Source: Polyangia bacterium (GTDB lineage: Bacteria; Myxococcota_A; Polyangia; Nannocystales; Nannocystaceae). From it: DNA of 64,000 nucleotides. The notes below the pieces were generated by a model. That model saw only the letters and a program-made list of their open reading frames with translations. It did no database searches and had not been told where the DNA came from. Positions 43,029-51,354 of this stretch are shown here, piece by piece; the stretch's first letter is position 1; every line of letters starts with the position of its first letter. The stretch is taken from positions 124,001 to 188,000 of the forward strand of contig JAUIKS010000009.1 of assembly GCA_030430565.1 (NCBI GenBank). The letters run 5' to 3'. A program made the position numbers and the translations under genes.

Positions 43029-44372
43029 GTGACCACCGACGCTCCGCTCCCGCCGCTGCTCGAGGGACGCCCGCTCCTGGGCAGCGCGATCGAGATGGGG
43101 CGCGCGCCCTTGAAGCTGCTGCTCGCGGGATATGAGCAGCTCGGGCCGATCTTTCGCGTCCGCGCGCTGCACCGGCGCTTCACCGTGCTCGCCGGCGTCG
43201 AGGCCAACCGCTTCGTCGCGAAGCTCGGCGACGGTCTGCTCGCCGAGCCCGACTACCGCCCGTTCGCCGAGGAGATGGACACGCGCAGCTTCATCCTCGC
43301 GATGGACGGTCCGCGCCACGCTCACATGCGCAAGCTGCTCAAGCGCGGCTTCTCGCCCGGCTCGATCGTCGAGCACATCCCGTACCTCGTCAGGACCACG
43401 CGCGCGCTCGCGCGCTCGTGGCAGCCCGGCGAGGTCATCGACATCATCCCGGCGCTGCGCGAGCTCGTGACGCGGCAGCTCGGCGTCAGCCTGATGAACC
43501 GAGAGCCCTCGTCGGTCGGCGACATGCAGACCTTCATCTCGACCATCATGAAGACGAGGATCCTGGGGACGCGCCCGAGCGTCATGCTCAAGCTGCCGCC
43601 CTACACCGGCGCGAAGGCGCGGCTGCACGCGCTCAGCGATCAGGTGGTCCGCGAGCATCGCGAGCAGCGCGCGGGCGCGGGGGAGCGCGCCCGGGACTTC
43701 ATCGACGATCTGTTCGACGCGGTGGATCTCGACGGGCAGCCGCTGGCGGAGGATGTCTTTCGCGCGGTCGTCATCGGCACCTTCCTCGCGGGCCTCGACA
43801 CCGTGGCGATCACCACCAGCTTCGTGCTCTACAACCTCGTCCGCTACCCGTCCGCGCGCGACCGCCTCGCGGCCGAGGTCGACGCGCTGTTCGACGCCGC
43901 GGACCCGCCGAGCGTTGACGACTTCAAGCGCGCGTCGGTCCTGCGCGCGGTCGTGCTCGAGACGCTGCGGCTCAACCCCGTCATCGCCTTCGTCTCGCGC
44001 GAGGCCAAGCGCGACTTCGAGTTCGCGGGCTATCGCGTCGAGGGCGGCTCCAAGGTCCTGGTCGCCTCGGTCGTCCCCCACTTTCGCGCCGAGCACTACC
44101 CGGCGCCCGCGCGCTTCGACATCGACCGCTACATCGCGCCGCGCCGCGAGCACCGGCGGCCGGGCGTCTACACGCCCTACGGCGTCGGGCCGCACACCTG
44201 CCTCGGCGCCGGCTTCGGCGAGCTGCAGGTGATGGTGCTGGTCGCCACGCTCGTCCGCTACGCGCAGCTCGAGTTCGCCGATCCCGACTACACGCTGCAG
44301 ATCATCCTCGAGGCCGCGCGTCGGCCCGACAAACACTTCAAGCTCCGCCTGGTCTCGTGGCGGAGCGCGTGA
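43029..44372 (+). CDS. Cytochrome P450
   Basis: 447 aa. I helix AGLDTVAITTSF (A-G-x-D/E-T), K helix ExxR in ETLRLNPV, the PERF-like region (APARFDIDRY) and the haem loop YGVGPHTCLGAGFGE with Cys391. No membrane anchor, hence a soluble bacterial P450 that needs external ferredoxin. Substrate unknown; genes nearby handle acyl chains. The P450 starts 24 nt after the patatin. Confidence 0.93.
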   Translation: MTTDAPLPPLLEGRPLLGSAIEMGRAPLKLLLAGYEQLGPIFRVRALHRRFTVLAGVEANRFVAKLGDGLLAEPDYRPFAEEMDTRSFILAMDGPRHAHMRKLLKRGFSPGSIVEHIPYLVRTTRALARSWQPGEVIDIIPALRELVTRQLGVSLMNREPSSVGDMQTFISTIMKTRILGTRPSVMLKLPPYTGAKARLHALSDQVVREHREQRAGAGERARDFIDDLFDAVDLDGQPLAEDVFRAVVIGTFLAGLDTVAITTSFVLYNLVRYPSARDRLAAEVDALFDAADPPSVDDFKRASVLRAVVLETLRLNPVIAFVSREAKRDFEFAGYRVEGGSKVLVASVVPHFRAEHYPAPARFDIDRYIAPRREHRRPGVYTPYGVGPHTCLGAGFGELQVMVLVATLVRYAQLEFADPDYTLQIILEAARRPDKHFKLRLVSWRSA

Positions 44373-44404
44373 ACTCGGGCGGTCTCTGGTAGACCGAGGC
44401 GACC

Positions 44405-44869
44405 ATGACGACGATCTATCACCTCGGCGCCGACGATCTGGAGCGGATGGACCGCTTGCTGACGGTCTTCGGTGCGGCCTTCGAGGACCACGAGACCTAC
44501 GGCGCGAAGCGACCGAGCGTCGACTACCTGCGCCGGCTGCTGGGCAGCGACTCATTCATCGCGCTGGCGGCCGAGGACCAAGGGCAGGTGATCGGCGGGC
44601 TCGCGGCCTACGTGCTCCCGAAGTTCGAGCAGGCGCGCAGCGAGGTCTACATCTACGATCTCGCTGTTGACGCGGGGCATCGACGGCGCGGCGTCGCGAC
44701 CGCGTTGATCCGGCGCCTGCAGGAGATCGCCGCCACGCTGGGCGCCTGGGTGATCTACGTGCAGGCCGATCACGGTGATGACCCCGCGATCGCGCTGTAC
44801 ACGAAGCTCGGCGTTCGCGAGGACGTGCTGCACTTCGACATCCCGGTCCCGGCCGAGCCGTCGAGCTGA
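44405..44869 (+). CDS. GNAT acetyltransferase of the AAC(3)-I aminoglycoside 3-N-acetyltransferase type
   Basis: 154 aa. The sequence follows the mobile AAC(3)-I enzymes (gentamicin acetyltransferase I) closely from end to end: [40 protein letters not shown] (the acetyl-CoA P-loop), [20 protein letters not shown] and [14 protein letters not shown]. This is recognised from memory of the family; no alignment was run. It is an intrinsic chromosomal gene here, with codon use like its neighbours and no integron recombination site seen. Might modify an aminoglycoside or a natural amine; resistance is a prediction. Confidence 0.82.
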   Translation: MTTIYHLGADDLERMDRLLTVFGAAFEDHETYGAKRPSVDYLRRLLGSDSFIALAAEDQGQVIGGLAAYVLPKFEQARSEVYIYDLAVDAGHRRRGVATALIRRLQEIAATLGAWVIYVQADHGDDPAIALYTKLGVREDVLHFDIPVPAEPSS

Positions 44870-44872
44870 ACC

Positions 44873-46513
44873 TCACTCGCTTCGACCTGGCGCTTTGTTC
44901 ATCTGCTTCGCGGCCGCGCGGACCTCCTGCGCGCGCGCGAGGGGACACACCAGCACGCGCCCGCCGCTGCAGACCACGGCCACCCCCTCGAGGCCGATGA
45001 CCGCGACATCGGCGTCCTCGCTCCAGACCATGCTGTCGTCGCAGTCGACCAGCGCGACCTCGCGCGAGCCGCTCGCGCGGGCGTTCCCCCGCGCGTCGTG
45101 GGGCAACAGCGCGTGCACGGCTCGCCACGAGCCCAGGTCAGTCCAGCCGACATCCGCCAGGACCACGCGGAAGCTCGGGAGTCGCTCCATGATCGCGATG
45201 TCGAAGGCGACCGCCTCGATCGAGGTGTAGGCCGTCTCGGCCGCGCGCGCGCGCGCGTCCGCTGTCTCGGCCGTCGCGCAGGCCGAGAGCGCCGACCAGA
45301 TCGCGGGGGCGTGCTGTTCGAAAGCGGCGCGCAGGGTGCCGAGGCGGACCACGAACAGCCCCGCGTTCCACAAAAAGCGCCCGGTCTCGAGGTAGGTGGC
45401 CGCGCGCGCGGCGTCCGGCTTCTCGACGAAGCGGACACCCGGGTAGGTCGACGGCCCCGAATCGGGATCGTCTGCATTGTGGGCCTCGTCCAGACGCGTG
45501 ACCGGATCCGCTCCGCGCTCGATGTAGCCGTAGGCCGTGGACGGGTGGTCCGGAGGGATGCCGAGGGTGACAAAGGTCGGGTCGCGGCGCGCGTGGGCGA
45601 CGGCCGCGCGCAGCGCCGCGATGAACCGGTCTGGCGCGGCGATGTGGTGGTCGGCCGGCATGATCGTCAGCACGGCCGCGTCGATGCGCTGGGCGCTCCA
45701 GCCTCGGGCCTGCAGTCGCGCGACGATCGAGTGGTAGGCCAGGGCGACGCACGGGGCGGTGTTGCGGCCCATGGGTTCGCCGATGATCTGTTCGCGGTCG
45801 AGCGCAGGGACATCCTCGGCGATGGCGTCGGTCATGCTAGCGGTCGTCACGATGTGGACGTCCTGCGTGGCGATGAGGCCTCGGATCCGCTCGACGGTCG
45901 CGGCGAGCAAGCTGGCCGTCCGGGCCGTCTGGGCCGTCCGGGCCGTCCCGTCCGTCTGGGCCGTCTGAGCCGTCCCGACCGGCCGGGCCGTCCCGTCCGT
46001 CCCGACCGTCTGGGCCGTCCCGACCGGTCGGGCCGTCCGGTCCGTCCGGGTTGTCCCAGCCGTCCGGGCCGTCCCGTCCATCCGGGCCGTCCTGTCCGTC
46101 CGGGCCGTCCTGTCCGTCTCGACCGTCCTGTCCGTCCGGGCCGTCCGGGCCGTCCGGGCCGTCCGGGCCGTCCTGTCCGTCCTGTCCGTCCTGGCCGTCC
46201 GGTCCGTCCTGGCCGTCCCAACCGTCCTGTCCGTCCGGGCCGTCCCAACCGTCTCGACCGTCCGGGCCGTCCTGTCCGTCCTGTCCGTCCGGGCCGTCCT
46301 GACCGTCCGGGCCGTCCCAACCGTCCCAACCGTCCCAACCGTCCCGTATGTCCCGGCGGGCAGCAAGGACATCAACTGCTTGGGACGCGCCTCGGTAGAG
46401 GCCGGCCACAGGCGCGTTCCCCCGCCGCCGGCCATGATCAGCGCGATGCAGTCGTCACGAGGATTGGCCGCGGACGAAGAACTGGCCGAAGTTGCGCGCG
46501 TAGGTTCCGTCAC
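44873..46513 (-). CDS. manC: Mannose-1-phosphate guanylyltransferase with 147-residue repeat insertion
   Basis: 546 aa. Makes GDP-mannose from mannose-1-phosphate and GTP. Motifs: IMAGGGGTRLWPAST with ARPKQ (nucleotide loop), IIGEPMGRNTAPCVALAY, TIMPADHHIAAPD, GYIERGADPV, FVEKPDAARAATYL, RFLWNAGLFV and DVGWTDLGSW. Between LMSLLPAG and SLLAATVERIRG lie 49 tandem tripeptides (TAR, TDR, TVG and variants, residues 55-201) where other enzymes have a short loop. No isomerase domain. GTG start at 46513, 12 nt after uppP. The frame and all catalytic motifs are intact, so the enzyme is probably active. Confidence 0.88.
   Translation of the reverse strand: MTEPTRATSASSSSAANPRDDCIALIMAGGGGTRLWPASTEARPKQLMSLLPAGTYGTVGTVGTVGTARTVRTARTDRTDRTARTVETVGTARTDRTVGTARTDRTARTDRTDRTARTARTARTARTDRTVETDRTARTDRTARMDGTARTAGTTRTDRTARPVGTAQTVGTDGTARPVGTAQTAQTDGTARTAQTARTASLLAATVERIRGLIATQDVHIVTTASMTDAIAEDVPALDREQIIGEPMGRNTAPCVALAYHSIVARLQARGWSAQRIDAAVLTIMPADHHIAAPDRFIAALRAAVAHARRDPTFVTLGIPPDHPSTAYGYIERGADPVTRLDEAHNADDPDSGPSTYPGVRFVEKPDAARAATYLETGRFLWNAGLFVVRLGTLRAAFEQHAPAIWSALSACATAETADARARAAETAYTSIEAVAFDIAIMERLPSFRVVLADVGWTDLGSWRAVHALLPHDARGNARASGSREVALVDCDDSMVWSEDADVAVIGLEGVAVVCSGGRVLVCPLARAQEVRAAAKQMNKAPGRSE
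45911..46351 (-). repeat. Minisatellite: 49 tandem 9-bp units inside the GDP-mannose pyrophosphorylase gene
   Basis: 441 bp of ACGGNNNNG-type 9-bp units, read as T-[AVD]-[RGQ] in the coding frame. Frequent units are ACGGCCCGG, ACGGACAGG and ACGGTTGGG on the minus strand. Because the unit is 9 bp, gain or loss of copies keeps the frame; all six frames are open through it. Confidence 0.95.
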
Positions 46514-46525
46514 TGCCTGGGCATC

Positions 46526-47365
46526 CTACCCGCCGAAGACGATCGCGGCGCCGCCGGCGAGCACGAGATAGGGAACAAAGGGCAGCAGACCGAGGCGGAC
46601 GAGCATGGCCAGCAGCAGGCGGAGGCTCGCCATCCCGACCACGAAGCTGGTCACGAAGCCGACGGCGAAGACGTTGGCCGGCAGCTCGGGTCCTGAGGCG
46701 GCGCTGAGCAGCTCGACGCCCTCCAGGGTCGTGGCCCCGAGGATGGCTGGGATACTCAGGAGGAACGAGAAGCGCGCCGAGTGCACGCGGTCGATGCCGA
46801 GGCCGAGGGCGGCCGCGATCGTCGCGCCGCTGCGGGAGATCCCGGGCGCGGTGGCCATGAATTGGGCGACGCCGATGAGGACGGCCATGGACGGTCCCGG
46901 GACAGCCTTCGGGTCGTCCGGCTCGGCGGGCGGGACGTGGCGACGGTGGGTGAAGGCGAGCAGCGCGGCCGTGATCAGCAGGCAGACGCCGACGAAGCGC
47001 GGGGAGCCCTCGCCCCGGATGATGAGCTCTTTGAAGCCGGGGACGAGGGCCGCGGCGAGGGGGAGCGTGCCGATGAAGAGTCCGAGCGCCATCCGGCGGG
47101 CCTGCGGGTGGCCGTCGAGGACGCCGCGGAGGAGCTCGAGCAGGTCGCGGCGGTAATGAACGAGGACGGCGAGCAGGGTGCCGGCGTGGACGACGATGTT
47201 GAAGCTGTGACCGCCGGCGCCGGCGTCGATCCCGAGCCAGCGCTGGGCGAGGCTGAGGTGGCCGGAGGAGGAGATCGGCAGGAACTCGGCGACCCCTTGG
47301 AGCGCGCCGAGGACGGCGGCCATGCCTACGCTCAACACACCGTCCGGTGACCCGATGGCCAGCAC
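46526..47365 (-). CDS. uppP: Undecaprenyl-diphosphatase UppP/BacA
   Basis: 279 aa polytopic membrane enzyme recycling undecaprenyl diphosphate to the monophosphate for wall and polysaccharide synthesis. Signatures: GALQGVAEFLPISSSGHL and APGISRSGATIAAALGLG. Seven to eight hydrophobic segments. GTG 47365 gives 14 residues before the family core; an ATG at 47321-47323 leaves only a short N-terminus, so the longer start is taken, with moderate certainty. Followed by the GDP-mannose pyrophosphorylase gene. Confidence 0.95.
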   Translation of the reverse strand: MLAIGSPDGVLSVGMAAVLGALQGVAEFLPISSSGHLSLAQRWLGIDAGAGGHSFNIVVHAGTLLAVLVHYRRDLLELLRGVLDGHPQARRMALGLFIGTLPLAAALVPGFKELIIRGEGSPRFVGVCLLITAALLAFTHRRHVPPAEPDDPKAVPGPSMAVLIGVAQFMATAPGISRSGATIAAALGLGIDRVHSARFSFLLSIPAILGATTLEGVELLSAASGPELPANVFAVGFVTSFVVGMASLRLLLAMLVRLGLLPFVPYLVLAGGAAIVFGG

Positions 47366-47498
47366 GCCGCTACATACCCCGGATCGGGATACGCGTCATG
47401 CTTGTGTTTGATTCCAGGGTCTCGCCCCCATCGCTCACCGGGGGCGCTCGTCGCGGGAGTCCGATAGACCCGGGCTCGTGCCGGTTGTTCAGCGCGCG

Positions 47499-49382
47499 CT
47501 AGGACGGTGATGGATCGATGACGGGATCTTGCTCTTCGAGCAGCTCCAGCTCGTCTTCCAGCTCGTCTTCCAGCTCGTCTTCCAGCTCGTCTTCCAGCTC
47601 GTCTTCCAGCTCGTCTTCCAGCTCGTCTCCCGACTCAGCTGCGTCCTGCGGAGCGCTCGCGGTGACCTGGTAGTAGGGCTCGCGCTCGACGCGTCCGCGG
47701 GTCCAGAGGTGGGCCTCGATGGCGTCCATGAGCGGGCGGGTGGAGCGGCGGTCGAGGGCGCTGATGAAGAACTGGGTGGGGCCGGCGTTGGCCTGCAGCG
47801 CGGCGACGTGCGCGGGCTCGAGCTGGTCGCACTTGTTGGCGACGCGGAAGCGCGGCACGTCGCCGGCGCCGAGCTCTCCGAGGATGCCCTCGACGGCGGT
47901 CTGCTGCTGGTCCTGGTCGGGATCGTCGACGTCGTAGACGAGCAGCAGCAGGTCGGCGGAGGCGACCTCCTCGAGGGTCGCGCTGAAGGCCTGGGTCAGC
48001 GCGGGGGGGAGGTCGCGGATGAAGCCGACGGTGTCGAGCATCACGACCTCACGGTCCTCCGGGAAGCGCATGCGGCGGACGGTGGGGTCCAGCGTCGCGA
48101 ACAGCTTGTCCTCGGCGAGGACCTCACTGCGGGTGACGGTGTTGAGCAGGGTGCTCTTGCCGGCGTTGGTGTAGCCGACGATCGCGACGATCGGCACGCC
48201 CGAGCGCACTCGTCGCGCGCGCCGGTTCTCTCGCTGCTTTCGCAGGCGCTTGAGGCGGCGCTCGAGCTCGGTGATCCGGTCTTTGGCGCGGCGCCGGTTG
48301 ATCTCGAGCTTGGTCTCGCCGGGGCCGCGCCCGCCGATGCCGCCGGCGAGGCGCGACATCATGGTGCCGTGCCCGACCATCCGCGGGAGGCGGTAGCGCA
48401 GCTGGGCGAGCTCGACCTGCAGCTTGCCGTCGGCCGAGCGCGCGTGCTGGGCGAAGATGTCGAGGATCAGCGTGGTCCGGTCGATGACCTTGAGGTCGGT
48501 GAGGCCCTCGAGCACGCGCGCCTGCGAGGGCGTCAGGTCGGGGTCGCAGATCAGCAGCTCGACGTCCTGCTCGAGCGCGCGCACGAGCACGTCGCGGAGC
48601 TTGCCGGAGCCCATGTGCGTGCGCGGGTCGGGCCGCTTGCGGCGCTGCTCGACGAGCTCGACGAGGTGCACGCCGGCGGTGCGGCACAGCTCGCGCATCT
48701 CGTGCTGCCGCGCCTCGACGTCGAGGCTGTTCGAATGGACATGTAGCACCATGGCGCGGGTGCCCTTGACCTCGGCGCGCGCTCGCCCGGTGCGCGCGAC
48801 GAGCTCGCCCTCGAGCGCGCGGATGAAGTCCTGGAAGGGGACGGGGTACTCGCCGGCCTCGCCGGGCTCGGCGAGCTCGGCCTCGCGCGTGAGCGCGGCG
48901 AGGGGGGCGCGCGGCCAGGCGCGCGTGGTGAAGCGCGACTCGGTCCCAGGCTTGCCCGGGGTCAGCGAGGCGATGTCGATCTGGACGCCGGCGGGGCCGC
49001 GGTGCACCGCGGCGAGGAGGTCGAGCCGCAGCTTGGCGAGGTCGGCGAGCTCCTCGCGCGTGAGCGGGTCAGGGAGCAGGTGCGCGACCACGAGGCGGAC
49101 GCCGCGCAGACGACCGGCCGCGCCGCGGACGCGGGTGAACTCGGGCAGCTCGAGGCTGTGGGCGTCGCCGAGGATGACGCGCTCGACGCGACCGCGGCGA
49201 TCCATGAACAGCCCGAGCTGGCGGTTGAGCGACTCCGCGAGATCGAGCAGGTCGCGGGCCAGGACCCCGGAGATGATCTGCTCCGAGGGCACGCCGCGCC
49301 GCGCCAGCCGCGTGAGCGCGCGGGCCTGGGCGGGCTTGAGGTTGGAGGTGTCCCCGTAAACGAGCGCTGCTGCTGATGTCAC
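47499..49382 (-). CDS. hflX: GTPase HflX with N-terminal extension and acidic repeat tail
   Basis: 627 aa versus about 430 for E. coli HflX. Residues 1-180 are an extra N-terminal domain (present in some HflX proteins). The HflX N domain follows (GSGKLRDVLVRALEQDVELL, PDLTPSQARVLE, MSRLAGGIGGRGPGETKLE), then the G domain: GYTNAGKSTLLN, DTVGFIRDLPPAL, NKCD. The C-terminus is seven exact DELE units plus LLEEQDPVIDPSPS. HflX splits and rescues stalled 70S ribosomes. GTG start at 49382, just after the FrzS-like gene (22 nt). Confidence 0.95.
   Translation of the reverse strand: MTSAAALVYGDTSNLKPAQARALTRLARRGVPSEQIISGVLARDLLDLAESLNRQLGLFMDRRGRVERVILGDAHSLELPEFTRVRGAAGRLRGVRLVVAHLLPDPLTREELADLAKLRLDLLAAVHRGPAGVQIDIASLTPGKPGTESRFTTRAWPRAPLAALTREAELAEPGEAGEYPVPFQDFIRALEGELVARTGRARAEVKGTRAMVLHVHSNSLDVEARQHEMRELCRTAGVHLVELVEQRRKRPDPRTHMGSGKLRDVLVRALEQDVELLICDPDLTPSQARVLEGLTDLKVIDRTTLILDIFAQHARSADGKLQVELAQLRYRLPRMVGHGTMMSRLAGGIGGRGPGETKLEINRRRAKDRITELERRLKRLRKQRENRRARRVRSGVPIVAIVGYTNAGKSTLLNTVTRSEVLAEDKLFATLDPTVRRMRFPEDREVVMLDTVGFIRDLPPALTQAFSATLEEVASADLLLLVYDVDDPDQDQQQTAVEGILGELGAGDVPRFRVANKCDQLEPAHVAALQANAGPTQFFISALDRRSTRPLMDAIEAHLWTRGRVEREPYYQVTASAPQDAAESGDELEDELEDELEDELEDELEDELEDELELLEEQDPVIDPSPS
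47544..47627 (-). repeat. Seven 12-bp tandem repeats at the hflX 3' end
   Basis: Units CTTCCAGCTCGT (plus strand) repeated seven times without change apart from the first base pair, encoding (DELE)7. Confidence 0.93.
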
Positions 49383-49404
49383 AGGCGGCCTGGGCGTGAG
49401 GTCC

Positions 49405-51156
49405 CTACGAGGTCACCGTGTGGTGCTCGAGCAGCTTGAGCGCGACCGCGAGGGCTTGCTGGGCCCGCGCCCCGGCCTCGTTGCGCGCCCGCACGGTCGC
49501 TTTCTGGGCCTCGATCTCGATCTTGAGCTGGGCGATCTCCTCCTCGAGACCGCCGATCGTGTGCTTGTCGGTCTCGGCCCGGCTCGCCGCGTCGCGGCGA
49601 TGCTCGGCGAGCTCGAGCGCGAGCCGCTCGATCTCCGCCCGCGACTCCTGCTCGGCGTCGGTCATCGCGGCGCTGAGCCGCTGGATCTCGTCGCGCGCGC
49701 TCGACTCGGCCTCAGCGAGCGCGGCGGAGAGGCGCTCGGACTCCTCGCGGGCCTGCTCGCGAGCCTTCGCGAGGGCCTCGCCGAGGCGGGCCTCCTCGGC
49801 GCGCGCCTGGACCTTGTTGGTCTCGAGCTTGGCGGCGAGCTCCTCGAGCGCGCGACCGTGGGCGATCTTCAGTTGATCGACCGCGAACTGATGCTCGGCG
49901 ACCCGCGCCTCGAGGGTGTGGGTGTGACGCTCCTCGAGCTGCTCCTGCTCGCGCGCGCGCTCCTCTCGCTCGGCCTCGAGCTCGGCCTCGACCTGGTCGA
50001 TGCGGTTGCGCGACTTGGTCAGCTCCTCGGCGCGCTGCTTGAGGTTCTCCTCGGCCTCGACGATGCGCTCGCTCAGCGCGTCGCGCTCGCGCTCGAGGCC
50101 CATGTACTGCGTCAGCGTCTCCTGCAGCCGACCCATGAGGTCGTCGATGGTCGACCGCGACTTCTTCTGCTCCTCGCTGAGCAGCGCGTGGGTCTCGTTG
50201 AGCTCGGCCTCGGTCTCCTTGAGCTTCTTCTGCGTGCCCTCGAGGCGGTTTTTGAGCCCCTCCTCGCGGCGCAGCAGCGTGGCCTTGTCGCGCGCGAGCG
50301 CCTCGCCGCGCTCTTGGATCGCGAGCAGCTGCTCCTGCGCGTTGATCAGCTGTGACTCGAGCTCGGACGACTGCGCCTGCAGCTCCCGGTTCTTGCGCTT
50401 GGCGTCGAGCACCGCGCGCTCGCGCTCCTCCAGCTCGTCGGTCATCGAGAGCAGCTCGCGCTTCTTGGCGTTGAGCTGGGTCTTGAGCTGCAGGACCTCA
50501 CGCTGGGCGCGGTACGGCCCGCTCGCGCCGGCGCCTCGGACCTCGGTGATGCCGGAGAGCTCGGGCTCGGGCTCGGGCGCGGGCAAAGGCGCGGAGCGAC
50601 GTGACGTCGAGCGAGGCGGCGGCGGCGGCTCGGCCTCGATCTCCGTCACGTCGTCGTCGAGCTCCAGCACGTCGGGCTCGGGCTCGGGCTCGGGCGCGAC
50701 CGGGGTCGGCTTGGACTGCGCGCGCGCCTTGGCGGACGAGACCGGGCGCGAGCGCTCGGCGAGGACCGACTCCGGGATCGGCTCTCCGAGGGAGAGGATC
50801 CGCCCCACCGCCGCGACGAGGCTGTCGCGTTCGAACGGCATCCGCAGGTAGTCGTTCGCGGAGCGGCGGGTCTTTCGATGCTGATCGAAGACCTCTTGGC
50901 TGACGTTCGACGCGTAGATGATCAGCGGGATCTTGGCGGTCTGGTTGTGGCGTCGGAGTCGGTTGCAAACCGAGAAGCCCGACGTGATCGGCAGCTCCGC
51001 GCGGATGAAGATGAGATCGGGCGCGGTGGTGCGCGCGACGTTGACCGCCTCCGGTGCATTTTCCGTGACCGTGAATTCAATCCCGTACGGTCTGAGCAAC
51101 TGCTTGATGGCTTCGGGAGTCTTCCCGTCGGCGTCGATGATCAGCGCAGAAAACAC
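49405..51156 (-). CDS. FrzS-like pseudo-receiver/coiled-coil protein
   Basis: 583 aa. Residues 1-125 are a receiver-like fold (SALIIDADGKTPEAIKQLL, DLIFIRAELPITSGFSVCNRL, LIIYASNVSQEVFDQHRKTR, ANDYLRMPFERDSL) in which the phosphoacceptor Asp position reads Arg/Ala and the KP motif is MP, as in the atypical receiver of the Myxococcus motility protein FrzS. A Pro/Glu/Ala linker (about 145-215) precedes a long coiled coil (about 220-570) of Glu/Arg/Lys/Ala heptads, ending in ALKLLEHHTVTS. Length and order equal FrzS. Such proteins localise dynamically at cell poles. GTG start with TACCCT 7 nt upstream. Confidence 0.8.
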   Translation of the reverse strand: MFSALIIDADGKTPEAIKQLLRPYGIEFTVTENAPEAVNVARTTAPDLIFIRAELPITSGFSVCNRLRRHNQTAKIPLIIYASNVSQEVFDQHRKTRRSANDYLRMPFERDSLVAAVGRILSLGEPIPESVLAERSRPVSSAKARAQSKPTPVAPEPEPEPDVLELDDDVTEIEAEPPPPPRSTSRRSAPLPAPEPEPELSGITEVRGAGASGPYRAQREVLQLKTQLNAKKRELLSMTDELEERERAVLDAKRKNRELQAQSSELESQLINAQEQLLAIQERGEALARDKATLLRREEGLKNRLEGTQKKLKETEAELNETHALLSEEQKKSRSTIDDLMGRLQETLTQYMGLERERDALSERIVEAEENLKQRAEELTKSRNRIDQVEAELEAEREERAREQEQLEERHTHTLEARVAEHQFAVDQLKIAHGRALEELAAKLETNKVQARAEEARLGEALAKAREQAREESERLSAALAEAESSARDEIQRLSAAMTDAEQESRAEIERLALELAEHRRDAASRAETDKHTIGGLEEEIAQLKIEIEAQKATVRARNEAGARAQQALAVALKLLEHHTVTS

Positions 51157-51163
51157 GGTCGGC

Positions 51164-51169
51164 AGGGTA
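51164..51169 (-). promoter_or_regulatory. Candidate -10 element of the FrzS-like gene
   Basis: TACCCT on the minus strand ends 7 nt before the GTG start at 51156; no Shine-Dalgarno sequence. Confidence 0.35.
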
Positions 51170-51292
51170 GCGCGCCGAGCCCCGATCGCACCACCCCGGA
51201 GGACGTCGTGAACGTGGTTCGTCGCTCGTTCGTGCGTCGGCGCGGAGGAGTGGCCCGCTACCGTCTTTTGAAACTCGGTAAGCTGTTGAAAC

Positions 51293-51329
51293 TACAAAAG
51301 AAACGGCCGTCGCGGGAGGCGACGGCCGT
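51293..51329 (-). terminator. Rho-independent terminator after the anti-sigma gene
   Basis: On the minus strand an 11-bp perfect stem (51319-51329 with 51303-51313) and a 5-nt loop, followed by TTTCTTTT. It lies 25 nt past the stop codon at 51355. Confidence 0.88.
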
Positions 51330-51354
51330 GTTCGCGGCGCGTTGATCCGATCAC

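Noticed and set aside
44405..44869. Recently acquired resistance cassette
   Set aside because: No recombination site, insertion sequence or base-composition shift; codon use equals that of neighbouring genes.
45911..46351. CRISPR array
   Set aside because: The units are 9 bp in direct tandem without spacers of constant length, and no cas genes are present.
45098..46696. Plus-strand frame of 532 codons over the GDP-mannose pyrophosphorylase gene, with GRPGRPVRP-like collagenous sequence
   Set aside because: All six frames are open through the 9-bp repeat. Only the minus-strand frame has conserved domains on both sides.
47420..47460. Terminator between hflX and uppP
   Set aside because: A GC stem (CGCCCCC with GGGGGCG) with a 10-nt loop exists, but no T run follows on either strand.
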